DNA from: Phycisphaeraceae bacterium
GTDB taxonomy: Bacteria; Planctomycetota; Phycisphaerae; Phycisphaerales; UBA1924
Assembly: GCA_019636675.1 (NCBI GenBank)
Contig: JAHBXC010000002.1
Span: 372,001 to 436,000 of the forward strand
Reading direction: 5' to 3'
DNA length: 64,000 nt
The position numbers and the translations under genes were made by a program. This document shows positions 44,967 through 55,300 of this stretch, piece after piece. Position 1 is the stretch's first letter; each line of letters begins with the position of its first letter. The notes under the pieces were generated by a model. That model saw only the letters and a program-made list of their open reading frames with translations. It did not search any database and had not been told where the DNA came from.

Positions 44967-46817
44967 GTGCTGCTCTCTGCCCGCGAGATCGCGAAGACCC
45001 ACGGCCTGCGAACCCTGTTCCACGGGGTGTCGCTTTCCGTCGCCCAGGGCGACCGGGTCGGGCTCATCGGCCCCAACGGCGCAGGCAAGAGCACCCTGCT
45101 CAAGCTGCTCGCCGGGCAGGACACGCCCGACGAGGGCTCGATCGTCGTTGCGAAGGGCGTCCGCGCGGTGTACGTGCCGCAGCAGGACCTGTTCCCCGAC
45201 GACCAGCCGGCCCGCGAGGCGGTGATCGGAGCGTCGCTGCGCTCGGGGGGCGCGCACGAGCGCCACGAGGCGGAAGTGCTCGCCGACATGATCCTCGACC
45301 GGCTCTCCTTCGACGAGAAGCACGCGAGCGCCAAGGCGGGCGCGCTCTCGGGCGGGTGGCGCAAACGCCTCTCGATCGCCTGCGCGCTGGGCGCGAGCGG
45401 GGGGGAGCCCGACGTGCTCCTGCTCGACGAGCCGACGAACCACCTCGACCTCGACGGGATCCGCTGGCTCGAAGACCTGCTCATGCGCCCCGCCGGGGGC
45501 ACGCAGGGCTTCGCCTCGGTGTTCGTGACGCACGACCGCGCGTTCCTCGAGCGAGTCGCGACGCGGATTGTCGAGCTCAGCGCGGCGTACCCGCAGGGCA
45601 CCTTCAGCGCGGAAGGCAACTACACCGAGTTCCTCCGCCGCAAGAGCGATTTCCTCGACGGGCAGGCCAAGGCGCAGCAGACCCTCGCGAATCAGGTGCG
45701 CCAGGACCTGGCGTGGCTCTCTCGCGGGCCCAAGGCGCGCGGGACGAAAGCGAAGGGGCGGATCAACGCGAGTTATGAGCGCATCGACGAGCTCTCGGAA
45801 CTGCGCACGCGCAACCAGGTCGCCGCCGGCGCCGCGGCAAAGGTTGACTTCAACTCGACGGACCGGCGCACGAAGAAGCTCATCGTGGCGAAAGGCGTGT
45901 CGAAGGCGCTCGGTGGGCGCACGCTCTTCCGCGACGTGGATCTCACGCTGGGCGTGGGCGACTGTCTTGGCCTGCTCGGCCCCAACGGGAGCGGGAAGAC
46001 GACCCTCATCCGCGTGCTGACCGGGGAGCTGGCGCCCGACACGGGCGCCGTGACTCGCTGCGAGCCGGCGCCGAAGGTCGCGGTGTTCAGCCAGCACCGG
46101 CGCGAGTTCGCGCCCGAGACGCTGCTTCGCGACGCGCTGAGCCCCGACAGCGACCGCGTCTATTTCCGCGGGTTGCCGATGCACATCACCGCGTGGTCTC
46201 GCCGGTTCCTCTTCCGCGACGAACAGCTCGCCCAGCCGGTCAAGACGCTCAGCGGGGGCGAGCTCGCGCGCATCCACATCGCGCGCATCATGCTCGAACC
46301 CGCGGATGTGCTCGTGCTCGATGAGCCGACCAACGACCTCGACATCCCCACGCTCGAAACCCTCGAGGAGGCCCTCGAGGACTTCCCCGGCGCGATCATC
46401 CTCGTCACCCACGACCGCGCGATGCTGGACCGCCTCGCCACCGACATCGTCGCACTCGACGGGGAGGGCGGGTCGGGGATCTTTGCCACACTGGAGCAGG
46501 CGCTCGCGGCGCAGGCGGCACGAGAGCAGGCAACCAGGGCGATCGCCGAGCCGTCCCGCGCGCCGGCCGCCCCGCAGCGCGCCGCGCCGACGAAGAAGAA
46601 GCTCTCGTACAACGAGCAGCGCGAGTACGACTCGATCGAGCAGCGCATCGCACAGGCAGAGGCCGAGGCCGCGAAGGCCGAGGCGCGACTCGCGGAGCCC
46701 GCGATCCTGGCGAGCCGCGAGAAGATGGAAGCGGCGTGCGCCGCGCTGGACGAGGCGCAGTCGCGCGTCGCGGCGCTGTACGCGCGATGGGAAGAGCTGG
46801 AAGCCAAGCGCGCGTGA
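44967..46817 (+). CDS. uup: ABC-F family ATPase, Uup-like
   Basis: 616 residues, no membrane span. Two ABC cassettes: GPNGAGKST / LSGGWRKRLSIA / DVLLLDEPTNHLD and GPNGSGKTT / LSGGELARIHIA / DVLVLDEPTNDLD, joined by an ABC-F linker that is Lys/Arg-rich (about 245-300). The C-terminal tail (about 540-616) is a coiled coil with KKKLSYNEQREYDSIEQRI, as in Uup, where it contacts DNA or the ribosome. ABC-F proteins act on ribosomes, not in transport. GTG start with TACCCT 6 nt before it. Confidence 0.92.
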   Translation: MLLSAREIAKTHGLRTLFHGVSLSVAQGDRVGLIGPNGAGKSTLLKLLAGQDTPDEGSIVVAKGVRAVYVPQQDLFPDDQPAREAVIGASLRSGGAHERHEAEVLADMILDRLSFDEKHASAKAGALSGGWRKRLSIACALGASGGEPDVLLLDEPTNHLDLDGIRWLEDLLMRPAGGTQGFASVFVTHDRAFLERVATRIVELSAAYPQGTFSAEGNYTEFLRRKSDFLDGQAKAQQTLANQVRQDLAWLSRGPKARGTKAKGRINASYERIDELSELRTRNQVAAGAAAKVDFNSTDRRTKKLIVAKGVSKALGGRTLFRDVDLTLGVGDCLGLLGPNGSGKTTLIRVLTGELAPDTGAVTRCEPAPKVAVFSQHRREFAPETLLRDALSPDSDRVYFRGLPMHITAWSRRFLFRDEQLAQPVKTLSGGELARIHIARIMLEPADVLVLDEPTNDLDIPTLETLEEALEDFPGAIILVTHDRAMLDRLATDIVALDGEGGSGIFATLEQALAAQAAREQATRAIAEPSRAPAAPQRAAPTKKKLSYNEQREYDSIEQRIAQAEAEAAKAEARLAEPAILASREKMEAACAALDEAQSRVAALYARWEELEAKRA

Positions 46818-46827
46818 GCGGCGACAG

Positions 46828-46856
46828 AAAAAGGGCCGGCGATCGCTCGCCGGCCC
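46828..46856 (-). terminator. Terminator of the C39-like dockerin gene
   Basis: 10-bp stem GGGCCGGCGA/TCGCCGGCCC with a 4-nt loop; on the minus strand it is followed by five T. It also sits just after the uup stop and may serve both. Confidence 0.85.
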
Positions 46857-46892
46857 CTGTAGACCATCGTGTCGAGAAGCGATCCGGGACGC

Positions 46893-48752
46893 TCAGAGGC
46901 AGTCGTCGGCCCCGAAGGCGGTGAGGACCGCGTTGAGGTCGATGAAGTTGATCACGCCGTCGCCGTTCGTGTCGCCGGGGATGTTGGCGCCCGACTGGCC
47001 GAAGGAAGTCAGCACGATGTTGAGGTCGGCGAAGTTGACGAGCCCGTCGGCGTTCACGTCCGCCGGGCAGGTGAAGTCGACCGTCATGCCGCTGAAGTCG
47101 GTGGGGAGGATGTCGGCGTTGCTTGGATCGCCGATCTTCGTGTAGTCGATGTCGAGCCGCGAGCGCGGCATGGTCGGCACGCCGGTGGTCGCCACGCCAT
47201 CGAAGGGCGAGTCGGGATCGAAGATGTAGCGGTTGTTCTCGTCGAGCTTGAAGCTGCGCAGCACGCCCCCGGCGACGAGGATAAGGCCATCGTCGGTGAA
47301 GTTGCCCCCGGTGATCGGCATCGTGTTGCCGGGGATCTGGATCTCGGTGGAGCCGAACCCCGCGCCGGCGAGCGGCGTCAGGATGAAGGCGGACGAACTG
47401 GCAGGTGTAGCGATGAGCACGCTGCCGTCGCCGAAGCGCACATCGATGTTGCCTCCGGCGCCGACCGGAACCGGGGTCGGGATGGACGCGAAGGTCGCGG
47501 TCGAGCCCGGCGCGAAGGACCCGGGGATGCGCACGATCTGCCTCGTGGGCACGCGCAGGCCCACCAGTTCGTCGGTGTTGTCGTCGTAGGCGAAGACGCT
47601 GGCGCCGCCCGTCAGGAAGAAGTTCCCGACCGGCGTGGCGGGGTTGTAGGGGTCGATCTTGATGAAGTTGTTGCCGCTCGCGAGGTAGATGAACTGGTGG
47701 CGTGACGCGGCGACGGCGTCTCCCGGTGCGCGCATCCCGGCGATCTCGGAGTGCGTTTCCGCGGCGCGGTCGTAGCGGAACAGCGTCGCGGTCGACTGCC
47801 CGGGGTTGCGCGCGACGTAGAAGACATCGTTGACATCGAGCCCGGTGAAGACGCGCACGACCTCGCCCCCGTTGGCGCTGGGGATGTCCTGGGTCTCTGC
47901 GCGCCCGAGCAGGTTGCTGAAGTTCAGGCCCGTGATGCGGAAGCCGAAGTTCACCGGACCGAAGACGACGAGGGGGTAAATGTAGTATGACCCGTAGAGA
48001 TAGCCCTGACTGTTGCCGCCGTACCCCGTGATGCGCGCCATCAGGAGCGGGAGGCCGGATCCGTCGGGGAAGACCAGCCGGTCCTCGACCGCGTAGTTGT
48101 TGGTCGCGAACGCGGACTGCGTCGACAGGTTCTGCACGCTCTCCCACGCAGGGTCGCGGATGCCGAAGATCTGCGACGAGCCGGCGCGCTGCGCACGCAC
48201 GAGCGAGACCGCGTGGCCGCCGGTGCGGTTGATGATGGGGAAGTTCGATTCGTTGTACCAGCCGACGCGCGGCACGACGAGCGCGCCGTTGACCGCCTGG
48301 GCGGCCAAGTTGTTCAGGCGCGGGTAGCCATTCGAATTGTTGCCGGTCGTGACGACCACGAACGCGCGACCTCCGAAGAACGAATTCGCTGCCGGGGTGG
48401 CGGTGGCGGGCCCCGTGCCGCCGTCCGGATCGGTCTGCATGGCGGCGCCGAGCAGGAACAGGTTGAGCGAAATCGTGGTGTAGTTCCAGGGCGGAGACCC
48501 GGGCAGCTGGTTGGGGAACCCGCGTCTGGCCACGTACCCGCCCCAGTTCAGGAAGGAGGTCGGCACGCAGTAGTTGCTCCCGTTCGAGGGCAGCGTGTTG
48601 CGGCGCTGATCGAAGTCCGGGACGTACTCGATGCGGTAGACGAACTGCGTCGACGAAATCCACGCCGACTGGGTGACCGTGGCGCTGGCGGGGTTCGGCA
48701 AACACATCGCCAGGCCGCCAACGGCGGCGAGACAAGCGGCAGATCTGAGCAT
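46893..48752 (-). CDS. Exported protein with C39-peptidase-like N-terminal domain and C-terminal dockerin-like pair
   Basis: 619 residues. ATG at 48752 has AAGGAGAGG upstream. Signal peptide MLRSAACLAAVGGLAMCLP. About 40-190: SNYCVPTSFLNWGGYVARR with a Cys-Val-Pro-Thr-Ser block, and later TGGHAVSLVRAQ and IRDPA, i.e. Cys, His and Asp in the order of papain-like C39 peptidases. This assignment is inference. About 300-540 is beta-propeller-like (RHQFIYLASGNNFIKID, DDGLILVAGGVLRSFKL). The tail carries ADVNADGLVNFADLN and GDTNGDGVINFIDLN. No anchoring PEP-CTERM motif. Function: possibly a surface peptidase or a binding protein with a dead peptidase fold. Confidence 0.75.
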   Translation of the reverse strand: MLRSAACLAAVGGLAMCLPNPASATVTQSAWISSTQFVYRIEYVPDFDQRRNTLPSNGSNYCVPTSFLNWGGYVARRGFPNQLPGSPPWNYTTISLNLFLLGAAMQTDPDGGTGPATATPAANSFFGGRAFVVVTTGNNSNGYPRLNNLAAQAVNGALVVPRVGWYNESNFPIINRTGGHAVSLVRAQRAGSSQIFGIRDPAWESVQNLSTQSAFATNNYAVEDRLVFPDGSGLPLLMARITGYGGNSQGYLYGSYYIYPLVVFGPVNFGFRITGLNFSNLLGRAETQDIPSANGGEVVRVFTGLDVNDVFYVARNPGQSTATLFRYDRAAETHSEIAGMRAPGDAVAASRHQFIYLASGNNFIKIDPYNPATPVGNFFLTGGASVFAYDDNTDELVGLRVPTRQIVRIPGSFAPGSTATFASIPTPVPVGAGGNIDVRFGDGSVLIATPASSSAFILTPLAGAGFGSTEIQIPGNTMPITGGNFTDDGLILVAGGVLRSFKLDENNRYIFDPDSPFDGVATTGVPTMPRSRLDIDYTKIGDPSNADILPTDFSGMTVDFTCPADVNADGLVNFADLNIVLTSFGQSGANIPGDTNGDGVINFIDLNAVLTAFGADDCL

Positions 48753-49106
48753 CGGGTCCCTCTCCTTGCTGATGACGCCGGCGAACGAGAGTCGCCGGAA
48801 CTGGGCCCAGTATGGCAGTAGCGAAGCCCCAACACAAGGGGAAAGTGGCGCGAGGGCGCCCAACCCGGGACTGGGGTCGGAGGCGTTCGGCACAGACCCG
48901 AACGCTGGGCGTGGGCCATCATGGACGCGTCCTGGCGTGCGCGACCCGCCGGGAATCATCCGGTCGTGTTGTTGTCCCAGGCCCGAAAGCGCTTCCCCAA
49001 CCCGCATGGCCTGACGCGCCGAAGGAGAAACTCTCGAAAGCTGCAAGTATTTACGGCACAGTTTCTCGTGGTTTGCTATACTACCTATTCGTACACTGCT
49101 CACCGC
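48753..49106. other. Divergent intergenic region, 354 nt
   Basis: Lies between the C39-like dockerin gene and the HTH-like protein gene. It contains an extended -10 element for the plus-strand gene at 49074-49082 and an AT-richer stretch at about 49040-49095. No gene recognised. Confidence 0.5.
49074..49082 (+). promoter_or_regulatory. Extended -10 promoter element
   Basis: TGCTATACT, an extended -10 sequence, ends 24 nt before the ATG at 49107. A -35 element at normal spacing is not evident; TTTACG is 21 nt upstream, too far. Confidence 0.4.
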
Positions 49107-50330
49107 ATGCTCGAATCCACCTCGCTGTCAACCCGGGCTCCTCACGCAAGCGATCGGATGGACGCCCGGATTCGGCCCGTCGCCGAGGGGTTATCCCGGG
49201 CGATGCGCCGATTGATGGACTCGATCCCCGGCGCGCCGCTGGGGCCCACGCCACTGTCGAGGCGGCTTGGCATCAACCGCGTGATCGCGAGCCGGCTGCA
49301 GAACGCGCTGGCGTGCGAGGACGCGTACGAGGTGCTGCACCGGGTTCCCGGACCCGAATCCCTGCGGGTTGTGATGCAGGCCGCCGGGCGCCTGGGCGTT
49401 CGCGACGACATCCTCGAGGACGCGAACCAGGCGATCGAGGACTTCTCGCAGCTGATCCGCGCGGACTTCGGCACGCGAGGCGCCCTGAACGCCGCGATCA
49501 GCCCGCACAACGAGGGCCTGCAGCGCCAGTTCGAGCACGCGAGCCGGTACCACATCTTCAAGGGCATGCGACAGGTGCTGGGCGTCGAAGCGGATACCTG
49601 GCTGACCTCGATGATCTTCACGCCCTCTCCCAGGGACGACTCCCGATTGTCGGTGACGACGATCCAGGGCGCGATCGGCATGCGCCGGCTCCGGCCCGAC
49701 GCGCAGGCGTACTTCACCTTCGGACCGCCTTTCCAGGGACCGGACGAGGAGCACGACCTCTCGCGCAGCCCGGTCGGGCTCGAGGAGTTCTACACGCACG
49801 CGCCGGCGGACCTGGAGAGCCATGTCGCGGGCGGCCAGCTCGTGCACCGGCTGGCGGGACGCTCGCTGGGCAAGCGCGCCGTCGTCGACATGCTCGCTGT
49901 CAGCCACGACGCGCTCGGCCCGCTTCGCTACGCGACGCCCAAGCGCCCGCGCGGCGGCATCGTCGTCTTCACCGACATCCCGGCGAAGACCCTGATCTGC
50001 GACGCGATCCTGCACGAGAGCGTCTTCCCCGGCGCAGATCCCCTCCTCAAGTTCTACAAGCCCGGCACACGCGGGCCCGCCGATCCCAACGACCCACTAC
50101 GCGACATCGATCGCATCGAGTTCCCCGAGCGCGTCGACGCGCTCGGAACCCGCGCGGATCGCTTCGGCGTTCCCGAGATCCCACGCTACGACGAGATGGT
50201 CCGGCGCGTGTTCGGTCAGATCGGCCATGCCCCCGACGGGTTCCGCGTGTATCGCCTCCGGATGGCGTACCCGGTGCCGGGCTTCCAGAGCGTGATGGCC
50301 TTTGATGCGCCGCCGACACCGGGCGTGTGA
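49107..50330 (+). CDS. Predicted DNA-binding protein with N-terminal helix-turn-helix, function unknown
   Basis: 407 residues. ATG at 49107; a second in-frame Met at 49158 gives a protein 17 residues shorter. Residues about 50-75 (GPTPLSRRLGINRVIASRLQNAL) look like a helix-turn-helix. The rest is globular, with FKGMRQVLGVEADTWLTSMIF and RPRGGIVVFTDIPAKTLI, and shows no catalytic motif I know. Probably a regulator with an unknown ligand-binding part; homologues in Planctomycetes are likely but were not checked. Stands alone between a divergent promoter and a convergent esterase. Confidence 0.55.
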   Translation: MLESTSLSTRAPHASDRMDARIRPVAEGLSRAMRRLMDSIPGAPLGPTPLSRRLGINRVIASRLQNALACEDAYEVLHRVPGPESLRVVMQAAGRLGVRDDILEDANQAIEDFSQLIRADFGTRGALNAAISPHNEGLQRQFEHASRYHIFKGMRQVLGVEADTWLTSMIFTPSPRDDSRLSVTTIQGAIGMRRLRPDAQAYFTFGPPFQGPDEEHDLSRSPVGLEEFYTHAPADLESHVAGGQLVHRLAGRSLGKRAVVDMLAVSHDALGPLRYATPKRPRGGIVVFTDIPAKTLICDAILHESVFPGADPLLKFYKPGTRGPADPNDPLRDIDRIEFPERVDALGTRADRFGVPEIPRYDEMVRRVFGQIGHAPDGFRVYRLRMAYPVPGFQSVMAFDAPPTPGV

Positions 50331-50342
50331 GCAGCAACCCCA

Positions 50343-51029
50343 TCATCGGCCCGAGCCGTCGCCGTAGGCGCCGTCGAGCATGTCGCGCACCGCGCGCAGG
50401 TGATCTCGCAAGATCGTGTGCGGCGTGTCGGGGTAGCGCTCGAGACGCACGCCCGCTCCCAGCGACTCCATGACACGCGCGGTCTCCTCGATGCGCGACC
50501 ACGGCACATGCGAGTCCGGATCGCTCGCGCCCAGGAACACCGGCGTGCCGGCCAGCGAGCCGCCGAGTTCGTACCGCGTCCCCGGAGGCCCGATCAGCCC
50601 GCCGGTCATCGCGCAGACGCCCCCGTATCGACGGGGGTGCGTCGCCGCGTGGTGCGAGGCCAGGCACGCGCCCTGCGAGAATCCCGCGAGCACGACGCGC
50701 GACGCGTCAAGGCCCCGTGAGGCGAGCGCGTCGAGAATCGTCGAGATGACCGCGTGCGACGACTCGAGGTGCGCACGGTTCTGCTCGATCGGCGCGAGGA
50801 ACGACGACGGGTACCACGAGTTGCCGATCGCCTGCGGCGCCAGCGCGGCGAGCCCGTCGAAGTCGCTCAGCCCGAGCGGCCCGGCGAGCGAGAGCATCGT
50901 GCGCGCCTCGCCGCCGCGGCCATGCAGGAAGACGACCGCGCCGCGGGCGTTCTCGAGCGGGGCGCCGCTGGAGAGGATCTCGCAGCCAGCGTGCGGGCCC
51001 GGCACGCGCGATGTGTCGATCGCGCCCAT
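50343..51029 (-). CDS. Alpha/beta-hydrolase, phospholipase/carboxylesterase family
   Basis: 228 residues. VVFLHGRGGEARTML gives the oxyanion loop; VVLAGFSQGACLASHHAA holds the nucleophile Ser in GFSQG; VFLGASDPDSHVPW has the Asp; YPDTPHTIL has the His. This is the YpfH/EstB-type carboxylesterase group. Its ATG overlaps the stop of the dioxygenase gene by one base (TGATG), so the two are coupled. The pairing of a VOC dioxygenase with this esterase is a common bacterial arrangement. Confidence 0.9.
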   Translation of the reverse strand: MGAIDTSRVPGPHAGCEILSSGAPLENARGAVVFLHGRGGEARTMLSLAGPLGLSDFDGLAALAPQAIGNSWYPSSFLAPIEQNRAHLESSHAVISTILDALASRGLDASRVVLAGFSQGACLASHHAATHPRRYGGVCAMTGGLIGPPGTRYELGGSLAGTPVFLGASDPDSHVPWSRIEETARVMESLGAGVRLERYPDTPHTILRDHLRAVRDMLDGAYGDGSGR

Positions 51030-51973
51030 CAGGTATCCGTCGTGTCGAGGGGGATGAGGTGGCGTTCGATCTCGGTGCGCAGGTGTTCGTGCATGGGGGG
51101 GACGCGGAGCGAGGTCCCCAGCGCGTCCATCGGCTCGTCGACATCGAAGCCGGGCCCGTCGGTGGCGACCTCGAAGATCACCCCGCCGGGCACGCGGAAG
51201 TAGATCGAGCGGAAATAGAGCCGGTTCTTGATCTCGGTGACGCCGACGCGTGCGCGCATGATCGCGTCCTGCACACGGAGCTGCGCGTCGTCGTCGGGCA
51301 CGCGCCACGCGACGTGGTGCACCGTGCCGGCCCCCATGGGGAAGTGGGGTGTTGTCGGGTCGTGAACCACTTCGAGGCGCTGGCCCGGACGCCCTTCGCC
51401 GATGTGCAGCAGGTGCGAGTTCCCATCGGTTCGCGCGACGCCGAAGCCTAGGGCGCTCTCGAGGAAGGCGATGGTCTGGCGCGCGTCGGGGACGCGGATG
51501 ACCGCGCGTTCGACGCCGGTGATCGCGTGCGCGGCGTCGACGCCGTGGGACTCGTGGCCCGGCGCGCCCGTCGGGCTGTCGTCTTCGAGGAGGGCGAAGC
51601 GCATGCCGTCGGGGTCTTCGAAACGCAGCGCGTCGCGCCCGGTGAACGTGTCTCGCTCGCTCGCGATGTTTGCGAGGGCGAGCCGCTCGCTCCAGAAGCC
51701 CATGGCGCCGCGCGGGACGGCGAGGGCCGTGTCTGTGATCTCGGAAGACCCGTGGCGGGCACGAGACGCCATCGGGTGGGGGAAGTGGGTCAGCACCGTC
51801 CCCGGCCGCCCGAGCGAATCGGCGTAGTAGAGGTGGTAGGTGAAGGGGTCGTCGAAGTTGACGGTCTTCTTGATGAAGCGCAGCCCGAGCACGCGCGTGT
51901 AGAAGTCGAGGTTCGCCTTGGGGTGCTTGGCGAGGGCGGTGACATGATGGATGCCGGTGATCTCGGTGGGCAT
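51029..51973 (-). CDS. Ring-cleaving dioxygenase, VOC family (MhqO/LinE-like)
   Basis: 314 residues, two VOC domains. First: ITGIHHVTALAKHPKANLDFYTRVLGLRFIKKTVNFDDP; second: VERAVIRVPDARQTIAFLESALGFG, with metal ligands expected at HHVT His, HHVAWRV His and the Glu of GVIFEVATDGPGF. The family cleaves hydroquinones or catechols and includes stress-induced MhqO. First gene of the pair with the esterase. ATG at 51973 used; the gap to the next gene upstream is 343 nt. Confidence 0.88.
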   Translation of the reverse strand: MPTEITGIHHVTALAKHPKANLDFYTRVLGLRFIKKTVNFDDPFTYHLYYADSLGRPGTVLTHFPHPMASRARHGSSEITDTALAVPRGAMGFWSERLALANIASERDTFTGRDALRFEDPDGMRFALLEDDSPTGAPGHESHGVDAAHAITGVERAVIRVPDARQTIAFLESALGFGVARTDGNSHLLHIGEGRPGQRLEVVHDPTTPHFPMGAGTVHHVAWRVPDDDAQLRVQDAIMRARVGVTEIKNRLYFRSIYFRVPGGVIFEVATDGPGFDVDEPMDALGTSLRVPPMHEHLRTEIERHLIPLDTTDT

Positions 51974-52316
51974 AGGGCGTGCTCCAGACGGCGGGCTCAC
52001 CCGCCTCTCGGAGCGTAGCGCCCTCCGACGCCGCGCAATCTGTGAACAGCGGGCCGTAGTTGCGCCGAAGGCGCTCTTGCGCGCTCCGGGAAGCTTCGAT
52101 CAGCGGCCCGAGAAAGGGGTGCGCTCGATTCGTGCTCAAGCCGGCGCCACGCGCCGCGGGTCAGAGCGTGAAGTTGGCGTGTGGGTTCGTGGCGCCGGGG
52201 GAGGAGCCGCCGGCGTTGCCGGAGATCGCGCCGGCCAGTGTCGCCGCGACCACCAGACAAATCCACGATACTGCTACAGAAATGTTTACACTCCCGATCA
52301 GCCTACCGATGCTGCG
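51974..52316. other. Intergenic region of 343 nt at the boundary of the accessory segment
   Basis: No convincing gene. The minus strand has a short open frame at about 52145-52290 reading a hydrophobic ICLVVAATLAGAISGNAGG with no ATG start, perhaps a gene fragment. From about 52250 the base composition becomes visibly richer in A and T, which marks the start of the foreign-looking NTPase gene. Confidence 0.4.
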
Positions 52317-55300
52317 CTATCGCTCAACTCGTCCAAGTTCGTCGGATAACCCGTAGAAGTTGGCATGCTCCATCGTGTCGATAGTGTTCAGGCACCGGGT
52401 TTTGAGCGCATCATCATCCGATTGCGTATAAAGTCGGATCACAATCTTCGAAAGGTCGCTCGCTACCATCGCTCCGCGCGTGCGAATATCGCCGGCATTG
52501 GTCTTGAACTGCTCGACACCTGCTTCGGCCAAGCGGCAAACGAGGTCCGGAAGACGGACGGGAGAGTCTTCGAGCGCATGGATTACAGGCTCGAGAGCCG
52601 TGGCACTAGGATTGGAGTCGAGAAACGCCCCCAACAGATCTGCTTGTTTTCTGGTTGCAAGCTCGGCGATGCGACGGAACGCGGTTGCGGCCTTTGCTCG
52701 GACATTGTCTGAAGGGTCGGCAAAGAACGGCAGCAGGAGTTCGCGACACGATGCGCCTACCTCTTTATTGGCAATGTTCGTCGCGTAGATCGTTGCCGAA
52801 GCCTCGCGCATCGCCGGCGTTCCTATGCGGACTTGTGCTGCATCCTCCTTTGCCATGTCGATGTTTAAGGCGAGCAAGCAGCATAACTTCGAACCCACCT
52901 TGACCGTCTTCGCGTCATCACTCGCTATCATGTTTTGAATAATAGGTCTGAGCGCCGCGTAGTCGCGATGGCCCGCGTAATGCACGAAGTGCTCAACCAA
53001 AGGAGTCTTAAGGAGCACTGCGTCAAGGCTGATGCACTCGACAAACCACGGGATAGCGAGGTCCGGTCGTTTGCTGAGCAATGCGAGCAAAGCGCGAACG
53101 GCTTGCGCACGCACTGCAATCGATGGATCGTGGGCGAGTCGGTCAATCGCCTTGATGAGAACATCGGTGGGTGGGTGGGTGGCGAACAGCAACGCCGAAA
53201 TCGCATAGGCCGCGATACCACGCGTCGAATTCAAGCCAGCCATGTCTGGATCGCCGCCGTAGTAGACCTGGCCGCTGGGCGTGGGCTTACGCCACGCCTC
53301 TTCGCTCGGATCGGGGTCTTCTGTCGCATACCACGCGACGATGTCGACAATAGATTCGGGCCAACCGAGTTGGGTCCACTTTTCGACGAGGTGGGTGATT
53401 GAACGACCGCACGGCCGACCTGGCAGCGCGTGGATCCGAACTATAAGCGAGACGGCATCCGACAGAGTCACGCCGTTGCCGCTCGCTTCGACGGATGATT
53501 CGGTCGCGGCAAGGCCTTGGAGGATCGCGTCGAAGTAGCTCGCCGGGAGGCCCACAGACATTCGCTGTGTGAGTGCCGCGAAGCGTTTGGGTTGGGCCTT
53601 TGTCATCGACTCTAATGACTGCGCTAGTTGGCGTTCACCGCCCGAGGCTTCGATGTCTCTGTCACGGCGGTGCTCAACGCCAGCGTACTTCGCCATCGCC
53701 GAGAGCCACTGATCGTCCGTCATCTTTTCCATCGCTTCGGCGGGGACCGGCGATCCGACGCACACGAACTTGCTCGGTCTGGGACGCTCATATGTGGCAT
53801 CCGGGAACTTGGCCCGTAGCTCGGCGAGTTTCGCACGGCCGACTGCTCCCAGCCGGCTCTGGTCCATGGCTGCCAAGAGCTGCAATTGCCGCAGTCCTCG
53901 CAGCGGAGGATTGCGCGACTCCCACTCGTCCCGAAGATCTACGATGGTGCTCTCCAAGCTCGAAAATGCTTCCTGCGAGCAGGCCTGAGACGCCGCCCGA
54001 ACAGCCTCAATCGATCGGTAGTCGGAGGCCATACCCGCTCCTGCTCCCCAAGAGGCGTACCCGACTTTCAGCCGACGAGGATCCTCAACCAGATATCGCG
54101 CTAAGCGATCCGCGTATCTTGCTGACGCCGCTGACCACGCGCGGAGGACAAGGTAAGCGATAGTGTCATTGGAGCGCGTCATGTACGGACTGAACATCCG
54201 ATCCAAATCATCTGGCGCCGAAACAGCCAGTGCCTCAAGCGCACGGGCTAAACATGTCAAGAGGGAAACATGGACTTGGTGCGCGTCGTCACCGTATGAA
54301 CGGAAGCACCAGAGCGGATCAGAATCGAGATGGTCACGGCAGGGTTTCGAGTGCGTCGACACGATTTCTGCGACGCGTGGCAGGAGTTGCTCCACGAAGG
54401 CCATCGGCGACCCAGTTGCAGTCTTCACGATGACTCCGTGGTCGTCACCATCTTGGTCAAAGTGCTGCGACAGAGATGTTCTCGATTCGGATTCCCTGAT
54501 GTTGGTCCTTCTGACCTCGCTCTCGCGGCACTCCGTACCCAGGCCAGACGGAATCGGTGCCGCATGCGTCTGCTGCCACACCTGAAGCTTTCGGTCAACC
54601 CAGGCGGCGATCGCCTCGGCGGCCATCGTCGGTGCCTTATCGCACATTGAATACAGCGTGCTCCACCAGTTGTCGTTTACCGCGACCCCGGGGCGTGTGT
54701 CATCAAGTGTACCATCGCGGATGAGGGACAGGAACAGGTTGAAGATCTCGCGGCTGTGGAAAACATCGCCACCCCGGCAGATGTACCGAAGGTAGTGTGT
54801 CCATGCCTCGTCGTTACACCGGTACTGCCGCAACAGCGCTGCCACGCGAGTCGATCGATGCTTAAGCACCTCCGGCATCGCGCAGAGCCAGACGACCCGC
54901 TCTCCCCTTTGCGACCCGCGGCTGGACAGCCCCGACTCCAGGAAACCGACCTCATCGAGCCTGTCGAACCAACCAACATGGTTCGAAATGACGCGGTTCA
55001 CATGATGCAGCAAGTCTGGATTAGCGGCTTCAAGTTCACGCAGCACAGTCCATTCCGCGTGCGTCGGGTCTGGCGTGGTCGATATGAACTGCAACACGAC
55101 ACGCTTGATGTGGAATCGAACCCGAGTCTCGGTGAGGACAGACCGAAGCTCCGTCCCGTATCGCGCAGAATCAGTTGATCTCAGGAAGGAGAGCACTTGA
55201 CGAACTTGAGCGCGGCGGAACAGGTGTTGCTCGCTGCTCAGCAGCAGATTGAGAAGACTTCCGCCCTTCTGCACAAAGCGGCGAGCGAAAGCGTAATCGA

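Noticed and set aside
46405..48837. 810-codon minus-strand frame over uup and the C39-like gene
   Set aside because: Crosses two real genes in the wrong frame and is Arg/His-rich without motifs.
52145..52290. Short minus-strand hydrophobic frame (ICLVVAATLAGAISGNAGG)
   Set aside because: No ATG or convincing start and too short; kept only as a possible gene fragment.
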